From NCBI RefSeq assembly GCF_011694815.1, contig NZ_CP050177.1, forward strand, positions 7,571,501-7,635,500: a stretch of 64,000 nt of DNA, given 5' to 3'. Positions 38,007 through 46,707 of this stretch are shown piece by piece (within the stretch, counting starts at the first letter, position 1; each line of letters begins with the position of its first letter). Under the pieces are notes generated by a model, which was not told the origin of the DNA, did not search any database, and saw only the letters and a list, made by a program, of their open reading frames with translations. The translations under genes were made by a program, and so were the position numbers. Source of the DNA: Streptomyces liangshanensis (lineage in GTDB: Bacteria; Actinomycetota; Actinomycetes; Streptomycetales; Streptomycetaceae).

Positions 38007-39047
38007 TCACGCCCCGTCCGGTGTCCCGCCGGGCCACGCCGCCGCCGTGGCGGCGGTCGCCGTCGCCACCGCGGCGAGCCGGTCGTAGTCCAGTGTGTCC
38101 GGTGTGTCCGTGGGCCGGTGGTAGTGGGTGTTGCGGAAGTTCGCGGTGCCGGTGAGCATCAGCGCGGGGATCCGGTGGTTCCAGAACGGCGCGTGGTCGC
38201 TGCGCGACAGGTGCTGGAGGACGGGCAGGGCCAGCCCGGCGGCCGCCCCGAGCGGCCCGTCCGGGCGCGGGTCGCGCAGCAGGACCGCGGGCAGCGAGGG
38301 GGACGCCTCGGCGGCGGCCCGCGCCCACGCGTCCGCGGCCCGGCGGGAGGACGTCCGGTGGATCACCAGGGTGAAGTCGCCCCGGTGGTGGCCCTCGGCG
38401 ACCGCCTCGGCGGCGGCGGGGAAGGCCAGGCCCGCGCCCGGCGGGAGCCGCTGGCTGCCGAGGGCCGAGGAGAAGTAGCCCACGGACTCCAGGCAGATCA
38501 TCCCGGCGACCCGACGGGTGCGCGTCAACTGCCGCACGGCTTCCCGGGACCCGATGAGCCCCACTTCCTCCATGTCGAACAGCATCAGGGTGACGTCCGG
38601 CGGCAGGGGGAGCCCCGCGAGGATCCGCGCGGTCTCCAGGACCACCGCGACCCCCGACGCGTTGTCGTCGGCCCCCGGGCTGTCCAGCACCGTGTCGAGG
38701 TGCGCGCCGACCACGACGGTGGAGCGGCGGGCGGGACCCTCGCCCCGGTCCCGCGACCCCGGCGGCTCGGCGCGCAGGTTGGCGCCCGCCAGCCGCGGGT
38801 GCAGACGGATCTTCAGCGGCATGGCGCGATGCCCCGGCCGGTCGGCCGAACCCCACCGCCACCGCACGTCGAACGGGTCGCGGTGCACGTCCCAGCCGGC
38901 CTCGGTGAGCTGGTCGGTGACGTACTCCTCGGCCCGCTCCATGGCCTGCGGGGCGTGACGGCGGCTGCGCGGCTCCCCGGCCAGCGCGGTCACATGACGG
39001 CGCAGCCGCGCCGGATCGGCCTGAAAGGGGTGCGTGGGCTGTGCCAT
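38007..39047 (-). CDS. M28 family zinc aminopeptidase
   Basis: A 346-aa peptidase of the M28 clan. Zinc ligands can be read as His and Asp in GAHLDTV and GADDNASG, the Glu pair in FDMEEVG, and the late His in SDHAPFW. The conserved Asp after the first His is present. No signal peptide is visible, unlike the secreted Streptomyces aminopeptidases, so it is probably intracellular. ATG 39047 is chosen for its AGGAAGGT at 4 bases; an upstream in-frame ATG (39125) would add 26 residues of unlike composition. It is convergent with the deformylase gene (30 bases apart). Confidence 0.88.
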   Translation of the reverse strand: MAQPTHPFQADPARLRRHVTALAGEPRSRRHAPQAMERAEEYVTDQLTEAGWDVHRDPFDVRWRWGSADRPGHRAMPLKIRLHPRLAGANLRAEPPGSRDRGEGPARRSTVVVGAHLDTVLDSPGADDNASGVAVVLETARILAGLPLPPDVTLMLFDMEEVGLIGSREAVRQLTRTRRVAGMICLESVGYFSSALGSQRLPPGAGLAFPAAAEAVAEGHHRGDFTLVIHRTSSRRAADAWARAAAEASPSLPAVLLRDPRPDGPLGAAAGLALPVLQHLSRSDHAPFWNHRIPALMLTGTANFRNTHYHRPTDTPDTLDYDRLAAVATATAATAAAWPGGTPDGA

Positions 39048-39194
39048 GGGACCTTCCTGCTCCTGGGGGGTGTCCTCACGGGTGCGCGTTCCCCACACGA
39101 TCACATGCTCCCGTCCGCGAGGCACGCTCCCGTGCCGGATGTCGGCCGGGACGGCGCCCGGGCCCGTCGTCCGGAGGACCCGGGCGCCCGCGGG

Positions 39195-39626
39195 TCAGGC
39201 GCTGAACCGGCGGACGTACCGGCGCTGCCAGGGCGTCTCGACCGCGTGCCGGGAGTAGTGCGCGCGTACGTACGCGACCGCTCGGTCCGCCGGCACGCCG
39301 TCGAGGACGGCGAGACAGGCCAGGGCCGTGCCCGTACGACCGCGCCCGCCGCCGCACGCCAGCTCGACGCGCTCTCCCGCCGCCCGCTCCCACACCTCCC
39401 CGAGAACGGCCTTCGCCTCGTGGTGGCTGCTGGGCAGCCGGAAGTCGGGCCAGCGCAACCACCGGGTCTCCCAGGGGACTTCGGGAGGTTCCTTGCCGAG
39501 CAGGTACACCCCGAGGGTGGGAGTGGTGCCGGCCGGGAGCGGGTGGCGCAGGCCGCGTCCCCTGACACGGCGCCCGGACGGAAGGGTGAGGATTCCGGTG
39601 TCGGTGGGCTGCCAGGTGTCGGTCAT
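39195..39626 (-). CDS. Small protein-tyrosine-phosphatase family protein
   Basis: A 143-aa protein with a phosphatase P-loop CGGGRGRTG (C-x5-R) around residues 92-100, the feature of dual-specificity and tyrosine phosphatases. The residue before the Cys is Ala rather than the usual His (LACGGG instead of xHCxxG). A general-acid Asp could be in RWPDFRLP, the WPD-loop equivalent. These traits point to a compact actinobacterial phosphatase group; the substrate is unknown. ATG 39626 is the only start close to the conserved sequence. Confidence 0.75.
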   Translation of the reverse strand: MTDTWQPTDTGILTLPSGRRVRGRGLRHPLPAGTTPTLGVYLLGKEPPEVPWETRWLRWPDFRLPSSHHEAKAVLGEVWERAAGERVELACGGGRGRTGTALACLAVLDGVPADRAVAYVRAHYSRHAVETPWQRRYVRRFSA

Positions 39627-39725
39627 GGACCGACCGTAACGGCCCGGTGCGGGCCACGCAGGTGAATCCGGTACGACAAGACCGTGGCGGCGTGACCCCG
39701 GGGCGCGCGCCGCGTTACAGGGACC

Positions 39726-39965
39726 ATGAACATGCGCCGATTCCTCACCGCAGCCGCCGCCGGCTCCACCCTCCTCGCCGTTGTCGTTCCCGCCGCCCAC
39801 GCCGTCGACCTCGGCGACACCCTGCACGGGGCGGCGCGGACCGCGGGTGCCGCGACCGAGGGGGGCGAACACCGCAGTGACCTCGGTGAGAAGGTGGGCG
39901 CCGCCGAGGGCATCGTGCGGGGCGGGGCCGACGCGGTGCAGTCCGCCAACGACCTGGTCAACTGA
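39726..39965 (+). CDS. Small secreted hypothetical protein
   Basis: A 79-aa protein with a clear signal peptide (MNMRRFLTAAAAG ... AAHAVD, cleavage near residue 27). The mature part of about 52 residues is Gly/Ala/Glu-rich and amphipathic, ending SANDLVN. A second in-frame ATG two codons later could be the start. I do not recognise a family; the composition resembles other small exported Streptomyces proteins. It stands alone between genes on the other strand. Confidence 0.65.
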   Translation: MNMRRFLTAAAAGSTLLAVVVPAAHAVDLGDTLHGAARTAGAATEGGEHRSDLGEKVGAAEGIVRGGADAVQSANDLVN

Positions 39966-40013
39966 GGTCCGCCACCGGGCGTTCCGGCCCGCGCGGGCGG
40001 GCCGGCCGCCATC

Positions 40014-40889
40014 TCAGCCGGTGCGCTGGATCGTGTAGATCGTGTAGACGCCGCACAACGAGCCGGACTGCTGGTTGACGATCGACCAGCCGCTCGGGAT
40101 CCTCGACGGCCCGCAGACCTGCATGACGGTCTGCGTGGTCGGCTTCACGATGGTGTAGACGGTGTACATCCCGCACTGGGTGCCCTGCTGGATCGACGTG
40201 ATGACCCAGCCGTCCGGGACGGCGGAGTGGCCGCAGTCGGTGAGCGAGGTCTGGTCCGTGATCTTCAGGAGCGTGTAGAGCGGGTAGCTTCCGCAGCCGC
40301 CGTTGTTCTGGAGGGCCGTGATGACCCACCCGTCGGGGATGGCCGAGTGGCCGCACGCCTGGATCGTCGTCCGGTCGACGAGCTTGACCACGGTGTAGAC
40401 CGTGTAGACCCCGCACTGGGCGCCCTGCTGGACGGACGTGATGACCCAGCCCGGCGGGATGAACGACTGGCCGCAGTCGGTGACGGTGGTCTGGTCCGTG
40501 ATCCTGAACAGGGTGTACATCGGGTAGAGGCCGCACAGGCCGGAGTTCTGCATGGCGGTGATGACCCACCAGTCGGGGATGGGTGAGTTCGAACAGGCCT
40601 GGATGGTCGTCGAGGTACCCAGTTCGGTGATGGTGCGCGACCCGTACCCGCTGCACCCCGCCGTCGTCTGATTGATGATCACCCAGCCGGTGGGGACGGG
40701 GGTGTAGCCGCAGATCGTCGTGGTGGCGCCCGCTGCCGCTGCCGAGACCGCTGTGGTCGCCGTCGTGGCGCCCGCCTGGGCCGAGGTCCCGGCCGCGACG
40801 GCGGCGGGGGTTCCCGCCAGCGCCGTACCGCCCAGCAGCAGCGCGGCGACCATCAGCCACCGCGTCATGACCCGTCTCACAGTACCCAT
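40014..40889 (-). CDS. Secreted protein of six Cys-rich ~40-residue repeats
   Basis: A 291-aa exported protein. The signal peptide (basic start, then MVAALLLGGTALAG) ends near residue 33 and is followed by a Thr/Ala linker. From about residue 55 to the end there are six tandem repeats of roughly 40 residues with the pattern C-x5-6-P-x-GWVI-x4-Q-x5-CG-x-Y-x2-YT. Each repeat carries two cysteines, so one disulfide per repeat is likely. Repeats 2 and 4 resemble each other most (QAC, LYTLxxITD), as do 3 and 5 (TDCG, VITSxQQG), so a two-repeat block was duplicated. ATG 40889 has AGGAGG at 7 bases. I do not recognise the family. Confidence 0.8.
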   Translation of the reverse strand: MGTVRRVMTRWLMVAALLLGGTALAGTPAAVAAGTSAQAGATTATTAVSAAAAGATTTICGYTPVPTGWVIINQTTAGCSGYGSRTITELGTSTTIQACSNSPIPDWWVITAMQNSGLCGLYPMYTLFRITDQTTVTDCGQSFIPPGWVITSVQQGAQCGVYTVYTVVKLVDRTTIQACGHSAIPDGWVITALQNNGGCGSYPLYTLLKITDQTSLTDCGHSAVPDGWVITSIQQGTQCGMYTVYTIVKPTTQTVMQVCGPSRIPSGWSIVNQQSGSLCGVYTIYTIQRTG

Positions 40890-40917
40890 CCCAATTCCTC
40901 CTGGTAGCACCGGTGTT

Positions 40918-40950
40918 GAGCGCGGCTGAGAGCTTGGCAGAGCCGCGCTC
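40918..40950. terminator. GC hairpin between repeat-protein gene and aminotransferase gene
   Basis: A 10-bp perfect stem (GAGCGCGGCT and its complement) with a 13-base loop lies 29 bases downstream of the aminotransferase stop on the minus strand. There is no T tract. Confidence 0.55.
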
Positions 40951-40978
40951 CCAGCCGCCACCCTTCCGGGCGCCGTCC

Positions 40979-42226
40979 TCAGATCGTGGGCCGCCTCAGG
41001 AAGTCCGCCAGGGCCTCCAGCAGCCGGTCCACGTCCCGGGCGTCGGTGTACGGGGCGAGGCCGGCCCGCAGGCCCCCGGTGTCGCCCAGCCCGAGCCTGC
41101 GGGACGCCTCCAGCGCGTAGAACGAGCCGGAGGGCGCCGTGACCCCCCGCTCCGCCAGGAAGCGGTACGCGTCCTGGGTGTCGCGGCCTTCGAGGGTCAG
41201 CAGGAGGGTCGGTGTCCGGTCCGCGGCCCGCGAGTGCAGCGTGACCGGCGCGAGGCCCGCCAACCCCTCCTCCATCCGCAGCCGCAGCCCCTCCTCGTGC
41301 TCCTCCAGCGCCGCGAACGACCGCTCCAGCCGCTCCCGCCTGCCCTCGGTGCCGGGCGCGGAGGCGGCGGAGTCGGCGGAGGGGCCGCCGTCGGCGAGGT
41401 CCGCCAGGAAGTCCACGGCGGCGCGCACGCCGGCGAGGAACTCGTAGGGCAGCGTGCCCAGTTCGAACCGCTCGGGGACCACGTCCGTGGAAGGCGCCAG
41501 CTTGTCGGGGGCCAGACTCTCCAGCAGCGCGGGCGCGGCCGCCAGCACCCCCAGGTGGGGACCGAGGAACTTGTACGGCGAGCAGACGTAGAAGTCCGCG
41601 CCCAGCGCCTCCACGTCGACGAAGGAGTGCGCCGCGTGATGCACCCCGTCGACGTGGAACAGCGCCCCCCGCGCGTGCGCCAGGCGCGCGAGGGCGGGGA
41701 GGTCGGGCCGGGTGCCGATGAGGTTCGAGGCGCCGGTGACCGCGACCAGCCGGGTGCGCTCCGAGAGCACCGCGGCGATGTCCGCCGGGGACAGCTCGCC
41801 CGTCGCGGGGTCGAAGTCGGCCCATCGCACCGTGGCTCCCACGGCCTGCGCCGCCTGCACCCAGGGGCGGATGTTGGCGTCGTGGTCCAGCCGTGTGACG
41901 ACCACCTCGTCCCCCGGCGCCCAGGTCTTGGCGAGCGTCCGCGCGAAGTCGTACGTGAGCTGCGTGGCGCTGCGGCCGAAGACGACGCCTGCGGGGTCCG
42001 CGCCGAGCAGATCCGCCATCGCCCGCCGGGCCTCGACCACCGTGCGGTCCGCGTTGCGTTCGCCGGCCGTCGCCGCGCCCCGGTTGGACAGCGGGTTCGC
42101 CAGCACCTCGGTGACGGCGTCGATGACCTGGCGCGGCGTCTGCGTACCGGCGGGCCCCTCGAAGTGGGCGCCCCCCGCCTCCAGCGCGGGGAAGTGCGAG
42201 CGGACGGCGTCGATGTCGTACTTCAC
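40979..42226 (-). CDS. Class V aminotransferase / cysteine desulfurase-like PLP enzyme
   Basis: A 415-aa PLP enzyme of the class V fold, closest to the cysteine desulfurase-like subfamily typified by Vibrio VC1184. The start reads RSHFPALEAGGAHFEGPAGTQ. PLP-contacting His and Asp are visible in RLDHDANI and HVDGVHHAAH, and the Schiff-base Lys in VCSPYKFLGPH. The substrate is unknown, and a true desulfurase active-site Cys loop is not obvious. GTG 42226 is chosen because the family starts there (KYDIDAVRS); GAAGAG lies at about 8 bases. Confidence 0.88.
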   Translation of the reverse strand: MKYDIDAVRSHFPALEAGGAHFEGPAGTQTPRQVIDAVTEVLANPLSNRGAATAGERNADRTVVEARRAMADLLGADPAGVVFGRSATQLTYDFARTLAKTWAPGDEVVVTRLDHDANIRPWVQAAQAVGATVRWADFDPATGELSPADIAAVLSERTRLVAVTGASNLIGTRPDLPALARLAHARGALFHVDGVHHAAHSFVDVEALGADFYVCSPYKFLGPHLGVLAAAPALLESLAPDKLAPSTDVVPERFELGTLPYEFLAGVRAAVDFLADLADGGPSADSAASAPGTEGRRERLERSFAALEEHEEGLRLRMEEGLAGLAPVTLHSRAADRTPTLLLTLEGRDTQDAYRFLAERGVTAPSGSFYALEASRRLGLGDTGGLRAGLAPYTDARDVDRLLEALADFLRRPTI

Positions 42227-42447
42227 GGGGCACTCTTCTCTGGTCTTCCGGGGGTCTGGTCTTCCGGGTTCTGTCTCCGGGCAGGCGTTCGCCTGCCGTA
42301 CTCGACATGCTGCTCCCACCGGATGTCAATGCGCGTGACCGGCCACCCACCCGTGTCGGCGGGACGCGTCCCGGGGCCCGTATCCCTGGCCGATCCGCGA
42401 CCGACCCCAACCTTCCCGCGCCGGCGCACGGTTGCTACGGTGCGGCG

Positions 42448-43953
42448 GTGTCTCCCTCTTCACGTGACTCGGCCGCAGGCGCGGGCTGGCACGGTCAGGA
42501 ACCGGGCCAGGAGCCCGGCCACTACCGGAGCCTGATGCCGGAGCGCACCACCCACATCTCCTGGCTGAACCCCGTCACGCTGTGGAAGGCGCGCAACGGC
42601 GTGGTCGCCTCGCTGTTCGGCGACCCGACCGGCGCCGACCGGCAGCGCTGGGTACGCGGACAGCTCGACCGGGGTGTCGCGCCGGACCTCGTGGTCGAGC
42701 GGGACGACCCGGACACCTTCTCGTTCATGCTGCTCGCGGACACCGGCGAGGGCGACGCCCCGCAGTACGCCGTGGTCCCCGGCTTCCTGAAGGTGTCCGA
42801 GGGCACCCGCTTCGCCGTCCTGTCCAGCGACGTGATCTACCCGGTCGGCAGCGGCGACGAGTACGGCCCCAAGTTCTTCCGGCCCTACCAGGACTACCCG
42901 GCCCCGATCTACGCCGTACCGGGCAACCACGACTGGTACGACGGCCTCAACGGATTCATGCGCGTCCTGTGCGACGCCCCCGCCCTGCCGCCCGCCCCGC
43001 GCCCGGCCCCCCTCTCGGCGGGCTGGTGGCGGGCCCTGCTGTGGCGCCGCCCCGGCTCGGTGGACGAGCGACTGCTCGCCGAGGCGCGGCGGTTGCGGTC
43101 CGCCCCGGAGCAGCGGGCCGCCCAGCCGGGACCGTACTGGGCCGTCGACGCGGGCCCGCTGCGGATCATCGGCATCGACACCGGCCTGCTCGGCGACCTC
43201 GACCGGGAACAGGGCGAGTGGCTGCGCCGCGTCTCCGCGGGACCCCGGCCGAAGGTCCTGGTGACCGGTTCGCCGATCTACGTGGACGGCGCGTACAAGC
43301 CGTGTGCGATCGAGGGCGGCGGCACCGTCGACGACATCGTCCGCGACCCCGCCTGCCACTACATAGCGGCGATAGGCGGCGACATCCACAACTACCAGCA
43401 CTACCCGGTCGACGTCGACGGCCGGACCCTCACGTACCTCGTCTCCGGGGGCGGCGGCGCGTTCATGCACGCCACCCACACCATCCCCCGTGTCGCCGTC
43501 GCCGGTGTCACCGAGGACGACTTCCGCTGCTATCCGCTGCGCGGCGACTCCCTGGCGTTCTACAGCAGGCTCTACGGGCGGCGCCTGCGCATGCGGCGCT
43601 TCTTCGAACTCACCGCCGAACAGGCCGCGGCCGTGATCGCCGAGCGCCTCGGCGTGGCACCGACCCGGGAGACCGACGCGCCCGTGACCCGGCGCACCCG
43701 CCTGGTGGCCTCCCTCCTCGGGGTGCCCGGCCGGCCGGACACCGGGCGGCGGTTCCGGCTGCCCGTCCGCAAGATCTACGCGCAGGCCTTCTCGCCCGGC
43801 TCCACGACCTACACCCCGCCGTTCTTCAAGAGCTTCCTCCGGCTGGACGTCACCCCGGACCACCTGCGGATCCGGTGCTTCGCCGCGACCGGCCACCGTA
43901 CGGAGGAACTGGCACCGCCCGTCGAGGACGACTTCACCATCCCCCTGCGCTGA
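42448..43953 (+). CDS. Large metallophosphoesterase family protein
   Basis: A 501-aa calcineurin-fold phosphoesterase. Metal-binding motifs are visible: LLADTGEGD, SSDVIYPVGSGDEY, PGNHDWYDGLNG and GGDIHNYQHY. Between them a Pro/Arg-rich insert of about 60 residues, likely flexible, follows the GNHD motif. The C-terminal region of about 130 residues has no family known to me. No membrane segment is evident. GTG 42448 and ATG 42535 (GGAG at 5 bases) are both possible starts; the shorter protein keeps all motifs. The substrate is unknown. Confidence 0.84.
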   Translation: MSPSSRDSAAGAGWHGQEPGQEPGHYRSLMPERTTHISWLNPVTLWKARNGVVASLFGDPTGADRQRWVRGQLDRGVAPDLVVERDDPDTFSFMLLADTGEGDAPQYAVVPGFLKVSEGTRFAVLSSDVIYPVGSGDEYGPKFFRPYQDYPAPIYAVPGNHDWYDGLNGFMRVLCDAPALPPAPRPAPLSAGWWRALLWRRPGSVDERLLAEARRLRSAPEQRAAQPGPYWAVDAGPLRIIGIDTGLLGDLDREQGEWLRRVSAGPRPKVLVTGSPIYVDGAYKPCAIEGGGTVDDIVRDPACHYIAAIGGDIHNYQHYPVDVDGRTLTYLVSGGGGAFMHATHTIPRVAVAGVTEDDFRCYPLRGDSLAFYSRLYGRRLRMRRFFELTAEQAAAVIAERLGVAPTRETDAPVTRRTRLVASLLGVPGRPDTGRRFRLPVRKIYAQAFSPGSTTYTPPFFKSFLRLDVTPDHLRIRCFAATGHRTEELAPPVEDDFTIPLR

Positions 43954-44270
43954 GCGGGCGTTCCGCCCACGGCCGTCGCGGTCCGCACGCCCGTGCGTTG
44001 ACACCGGGCGCTCCGGACGGTTGTAATGATCCCGGTGTCGGGTGACGTCCGCCGAAGAGCAGTGGGCAGGCGGGCAGTTGGGCGACACCCTTCTTCAAGG
44101 GGCCACGCCATGAGTTCATACTCCGCACCCCGCGACTGACGTCAGCGCCCGCGCGCGACGTCCTCCGTCCCCGCAGTGTGACGTCCGTACGTCCTGCGCG
44201 CATCACGTCGTTCCTCATTCCGTACATCTCGCGCGGAACACCCGCGCCATTCCTGGAGACGCGACAGCGC
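43954..44270. other. Intergenic region with ACGTC motifs and a 9-codon mini-ORF
   Basis: This 317-base stretch has no long gene. It holds a nine-codon ORF (44110-44139) reading MSSYSAPRD, with AAGGGG at 8 bases before its ATG. From 44136 to about 44215 there are five ACGTC pentamers, the first inside the palindrome TGACGTCA that overlaps the mini-ORF stop. It is the leader of the oxidoreductase/hemerythrin gene. I see no clear promoter. Confidence 0.4.
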
Positions 44271-45170
44271 ATGCCCACATCGTTCAACCAGCGGATCATC
44301 GACGAGTTCCGGGCCGGCGGAGGAAAGGTAGGCGGCCCCTTCGAGGGCGGAGACCTCCTCCTGCTCACCACCACCGGCGCCAGGTCGGGCGCCGAACACA
44401 CCGTTCCGCTCGGCTACGTCCGCGACGGCGCGCACCTGCTCGTCGTGGCCTCGGCCGGGGGAGCCCCCCGCCACCCCGCGTGGTACCACAACCTGCTGGC
44501 CCGGCCCCTGGTGCGGGTCGAGGCCGGCGCAGAGGAGTTCGCCGCCCGTGCGGTCCCGGCCGAAGGGGCCGACCGGGACCGGCTGTTCGCACAGGTGGTG
44601 CGTACGGCCCCCGGATACGCCGACTACCAGTCCCGCACCCCGCGGATCCTCCCGGTCGTGGTGCTCCACCGGGCCCAGGCCGCCGCGGCGGAGGGCGCCC
44701 CCGCCGTCCCCACGCTGGCCGACAAGCTCCTGGACGTGCACACCGGTCTCCGCGAACAGGTGCGCGCCCTGTGCGCCGAGGCCGAGGCGTACGTCGCGGA
44801 ACGGGCGGCCCACCGGGGCCCCGGCACACCCCCGGCGCCGGGCCTGGGACTGCAACTGCGCCGCCACTGCGTGGAGTTCTGCTCGTGGCTGGAGTTCCAC
44901 CACACCAGCGAGGACACCCATGTGTTCCCGTCGCTCGCGCGCCACCACCCCCACCTGCGGGGCGTCCTGGACCGGCTCGGCGAGGAACACCGTACGGTCG
45001 CCCGGATCCAGCGCGAACTCCTCGCGCTGCTCGACGGCATCGGCACGGCCGAACCGGCCCTCTTCCTCGCCGCGTTGCGCGACCTGTCCCACCAACTGGG
45101 CGCGCACCTCGACCACGAGGAGGAGATGCTGCTCCCGGCGCTGGCCGAGATCCCCTTCCCACCGGCCTGA
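44271..45170 (+). CDS. F420/flavin-type nitroreductase fused to hemerythrin (HHE) domain
   Basis: A 299-aa two-domain cytoplasmic protein. Residues 1-135 match the deazaflavin-dependent nitroreductase (Ddn-like) split-barrel family: LLLLTTTGARSGAEHTVPLGY and HPAWYHNLLARP. Residues 155-299 form a hemerythrin-like four-helix bundle with iron ligands LRRHC, FHHTSED, GEEHRT and HLDHEEE. Together they suggest an F420H2- or flavin-linked reductase with a di-iron centre for O2, NO or redox sensing. ATG 44271 is preferred, with GGAG 13 bases upstream. Confidence 0.87.
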   Translation: MPTSFNQRIIDEFRAGGGKVGGPFEGGDLLLLTTTGARSGAEHTVPLGYVRDGAHLLVVASAGGAPRHPAWYHNLLARPLVRVEAGAEEFAARAVPAEGADRDRLFAQVVRTAPGYADYQSRTPRILPVVVLHRAQAAAAEGAPAVPTLADKLLDVHTGLREQVRALCAEAEAYVAERAAHRGPGTPPAPGLGLQLRRHCVEFCSWLEFHHTSEDTHVFPSLARHHPHLRGVLDRLGEEHRTVARIQRELLALLDGIGTAEPALFLAALRDLSHQLGAHLDHEEEMLLPALAEIPFPPA

Positions 45171-45177
45171 CCACTCT

Positions 45178-45222
45178 CCCTCGGGCCCCCGCCGGTGACC
45201 GCGGTGACTCCGGGGCCGAGGG
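45178..45222 (+). terminator. Hairpin after the oxidoreductase/hemerythrin gene
   Basis: CCCTCGG pairs with CCGAGGG, and after a one-base bulge CCCC pairs with GGGG, giving an 11-bp interrupted stem a few bases after the stop. There is no T tract. Confidence 0.5.
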
Positions 45223-45285
45223 GGTAGGCGGTGGGGGAGGGGCGCCCCGGCCGGGGGTGTCCCAACGGACAAGGGACAGTCCCCC

Positions 45286-46491
45286 GTGAAGCGAACCCCC
45301 CACCTCCTTGCCGCGGGCGCGGCCGCGCTGCTCCTGACCGGAGCCCAGGCGGCCGCGTCCGCGGCCCCCGTACCCACCGCCACAGCCGCACCCACCGCCG
45401 GACCGTGGACCGGTACCTGGGCCGCGGCGCCGCAGAGCGGCGGCGACACGTTCACGCGGCAGACCGTGCGGCAGATCGTACGGACGAGCATCGCGGGCAC
45501 CTCGGCGCGCGTCCGCCTGTCGAACGCCTTCGGCACCACCCCGCTGACCGTCGAGGACATACATCTGGCGCGGCGCACGTCGGGCTCCTCGGTGTCCGCC
45601 GCCACGGACCGTACGGTGACCTTCGGCGGTCAGCGGACCGTGACCATCCCCGCCGGGGGCTCGGCGGTCAGCGACGAGGTCGCGTTCCCGGTGGCCGCCC
45701 TGTCGGACGTCGCGGTGAGCTTCCACCTCCCCGGGACCACCGGCCCGGCCACCTACCACCAGTCGGGGCTTCAGACGAACTACGTCGCCGCCGGGGACGT
45801 GAGCGGCAACGCGGACCTCGCCAACCCCCGTACGACCAACAGCTATTACTTCCTCTCCGGGCTCGACGTGGTGAACCCGGCCGCCGAGGGCGCGGTGGTC
45901 GCGCTCGGCGCGTCGATCACCGACGGCATCGCCTCCCGCAACGACGCGAACCGGCGCTGGCCCAACGAGCTGGCCGGCAGGCTCGCGGGCGCCGGCCGCA
46001 CGGTCGGTGTGCTCAACCAGGGCATCAGCGGGAACCAACTGCTCACCGACGGCGCCGGGCAGAGCGCCCTCAACCGGTTCGACCGGGACGTGCTCTCCCA
46101 GTCCGGTGTCCGCTGGGTGATCTTCGCCGACAACCCCATCAACGACCTGACGAACACCGATCCCACCGCGGACCGGCTGATCGGCGGGCTCCGGCAGTTG
46201 ATCGCGCGCGCCCACGAACGGGGCGTCAAGTTCCTCTGCTCGACGCTCACTCCGTTCGAGGGGGCGGGCGGCTGGAAGCCGGAGCGGGAGACGAAGCGGG
46301 CCGCCGTGAACAGTTTCGTCCGGAGCGCCGGCAGTGGGTGTGACGGTGTGATCGACCAGGACGCGGCGACACACGACCCCGCGCGGCCGACGACGTTCCG
46401 CGCGCAGTACGACAGCGGAGACCACCTGCACCCCAACGAGGAGGGCCTCCGTGCCATCGCCGGCGCCGTCGATCCGGCCCTGTTGCGATGA
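45286..46491 (+). CDS. Secreted SGNH/GDSL hydrolase
   Basis: A 401-aa exported esterase or lipase of the SGNH superfamily. Signal peptide: MKRTPHLLAAGAAALLLTG and onward, cleaved near residue 27-30. An N-terminal beta-rich region of about 170 residues precedes the catalytic domain. Block I is ALGASITDG with the nucleophile Ser. Block III reads NPIND where GxND is usual, so Gly is replaced by Pro while the oxyanion Asn remains. Block V is SGDHLHPNEEG with the Asp-His pair. GTG 45286 has AAGGGA at 9 bases. The likely substrate is an acylated polysaccharide or lipid. Confidence 0.88.
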   Translation: MKRTPHLLAAGAAALLLTGAQAAASAAPVPTATAAPTAGPWTGTWAAAPQSGGDTFTRQTVRQIVRTSIAGTSARVRLSNAFGTTPLTVEDIHLARRTSGSSVSAATDRTVTFGGQRTVTIPAGGSAVSDEVAFPVAALSDVAVSFHLPGTTGPATYHQSGLQTNYVAAGDVSGNADLANPRTTNSYYFLSGLDVVNPAAEGAVVALGASITDGIASRNDANRRWPNELAGRLAGAGRTVGVLNQGISGNQLLTDGAGQSALNRFDRDVLSQSGVRWVIFADNPINDLTNTDPTADRLIGGLRQLIARAHERGVKFLCSTLTPFEGAGGWKPERETKRAAVNSFVRSAGSGCDGVIDQDAATHDPARPTTFRAQYDSGDHLHPNEEGLRAIAGAVDPALLR

Positions 46492-46512
46492 CCCGGATAA
46501 GGTTCATATAAT
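46483..46512 (+). promoter_or_regulatory. Strong candidate promoter for the small membrane protein gene
   Basis: TTGCGA (46483-46488) and a perfect TATAAT (46507-46512) are spaced by 18 bases. A consensus -10 is rare in this GC context. It overlaps the end of the SGNH hydrolase gene and gives a leader of about 190 bases. Confidence 0.5.
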
Positions 46513-46707
46513 GTGATGCAGGTCACAGGAATAGGAGTGACTGAGCGGGCATGGACCGTTCTCTTCACGAGTTACATACATATGTCTCCGGTTGGGAATC
46601 GGAGGCAAGCGAGCCGCCCTCGGCGTCGATCGACGCCCCGCGACGACCCACTTCCTGGCTTTCATATGCGGTACCGCAAGATGCGGCTACCGAGGAGGTG
46701 TTTCACG

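Noticed and set aside
40890-42410. In-frame upstream extension of the six-repeat protein
   Set aside because: The signal peptide and the AGGAGG site fix the start at 40889; the extension is antisense-like shadow of the PLP enzyme gene in another frame.
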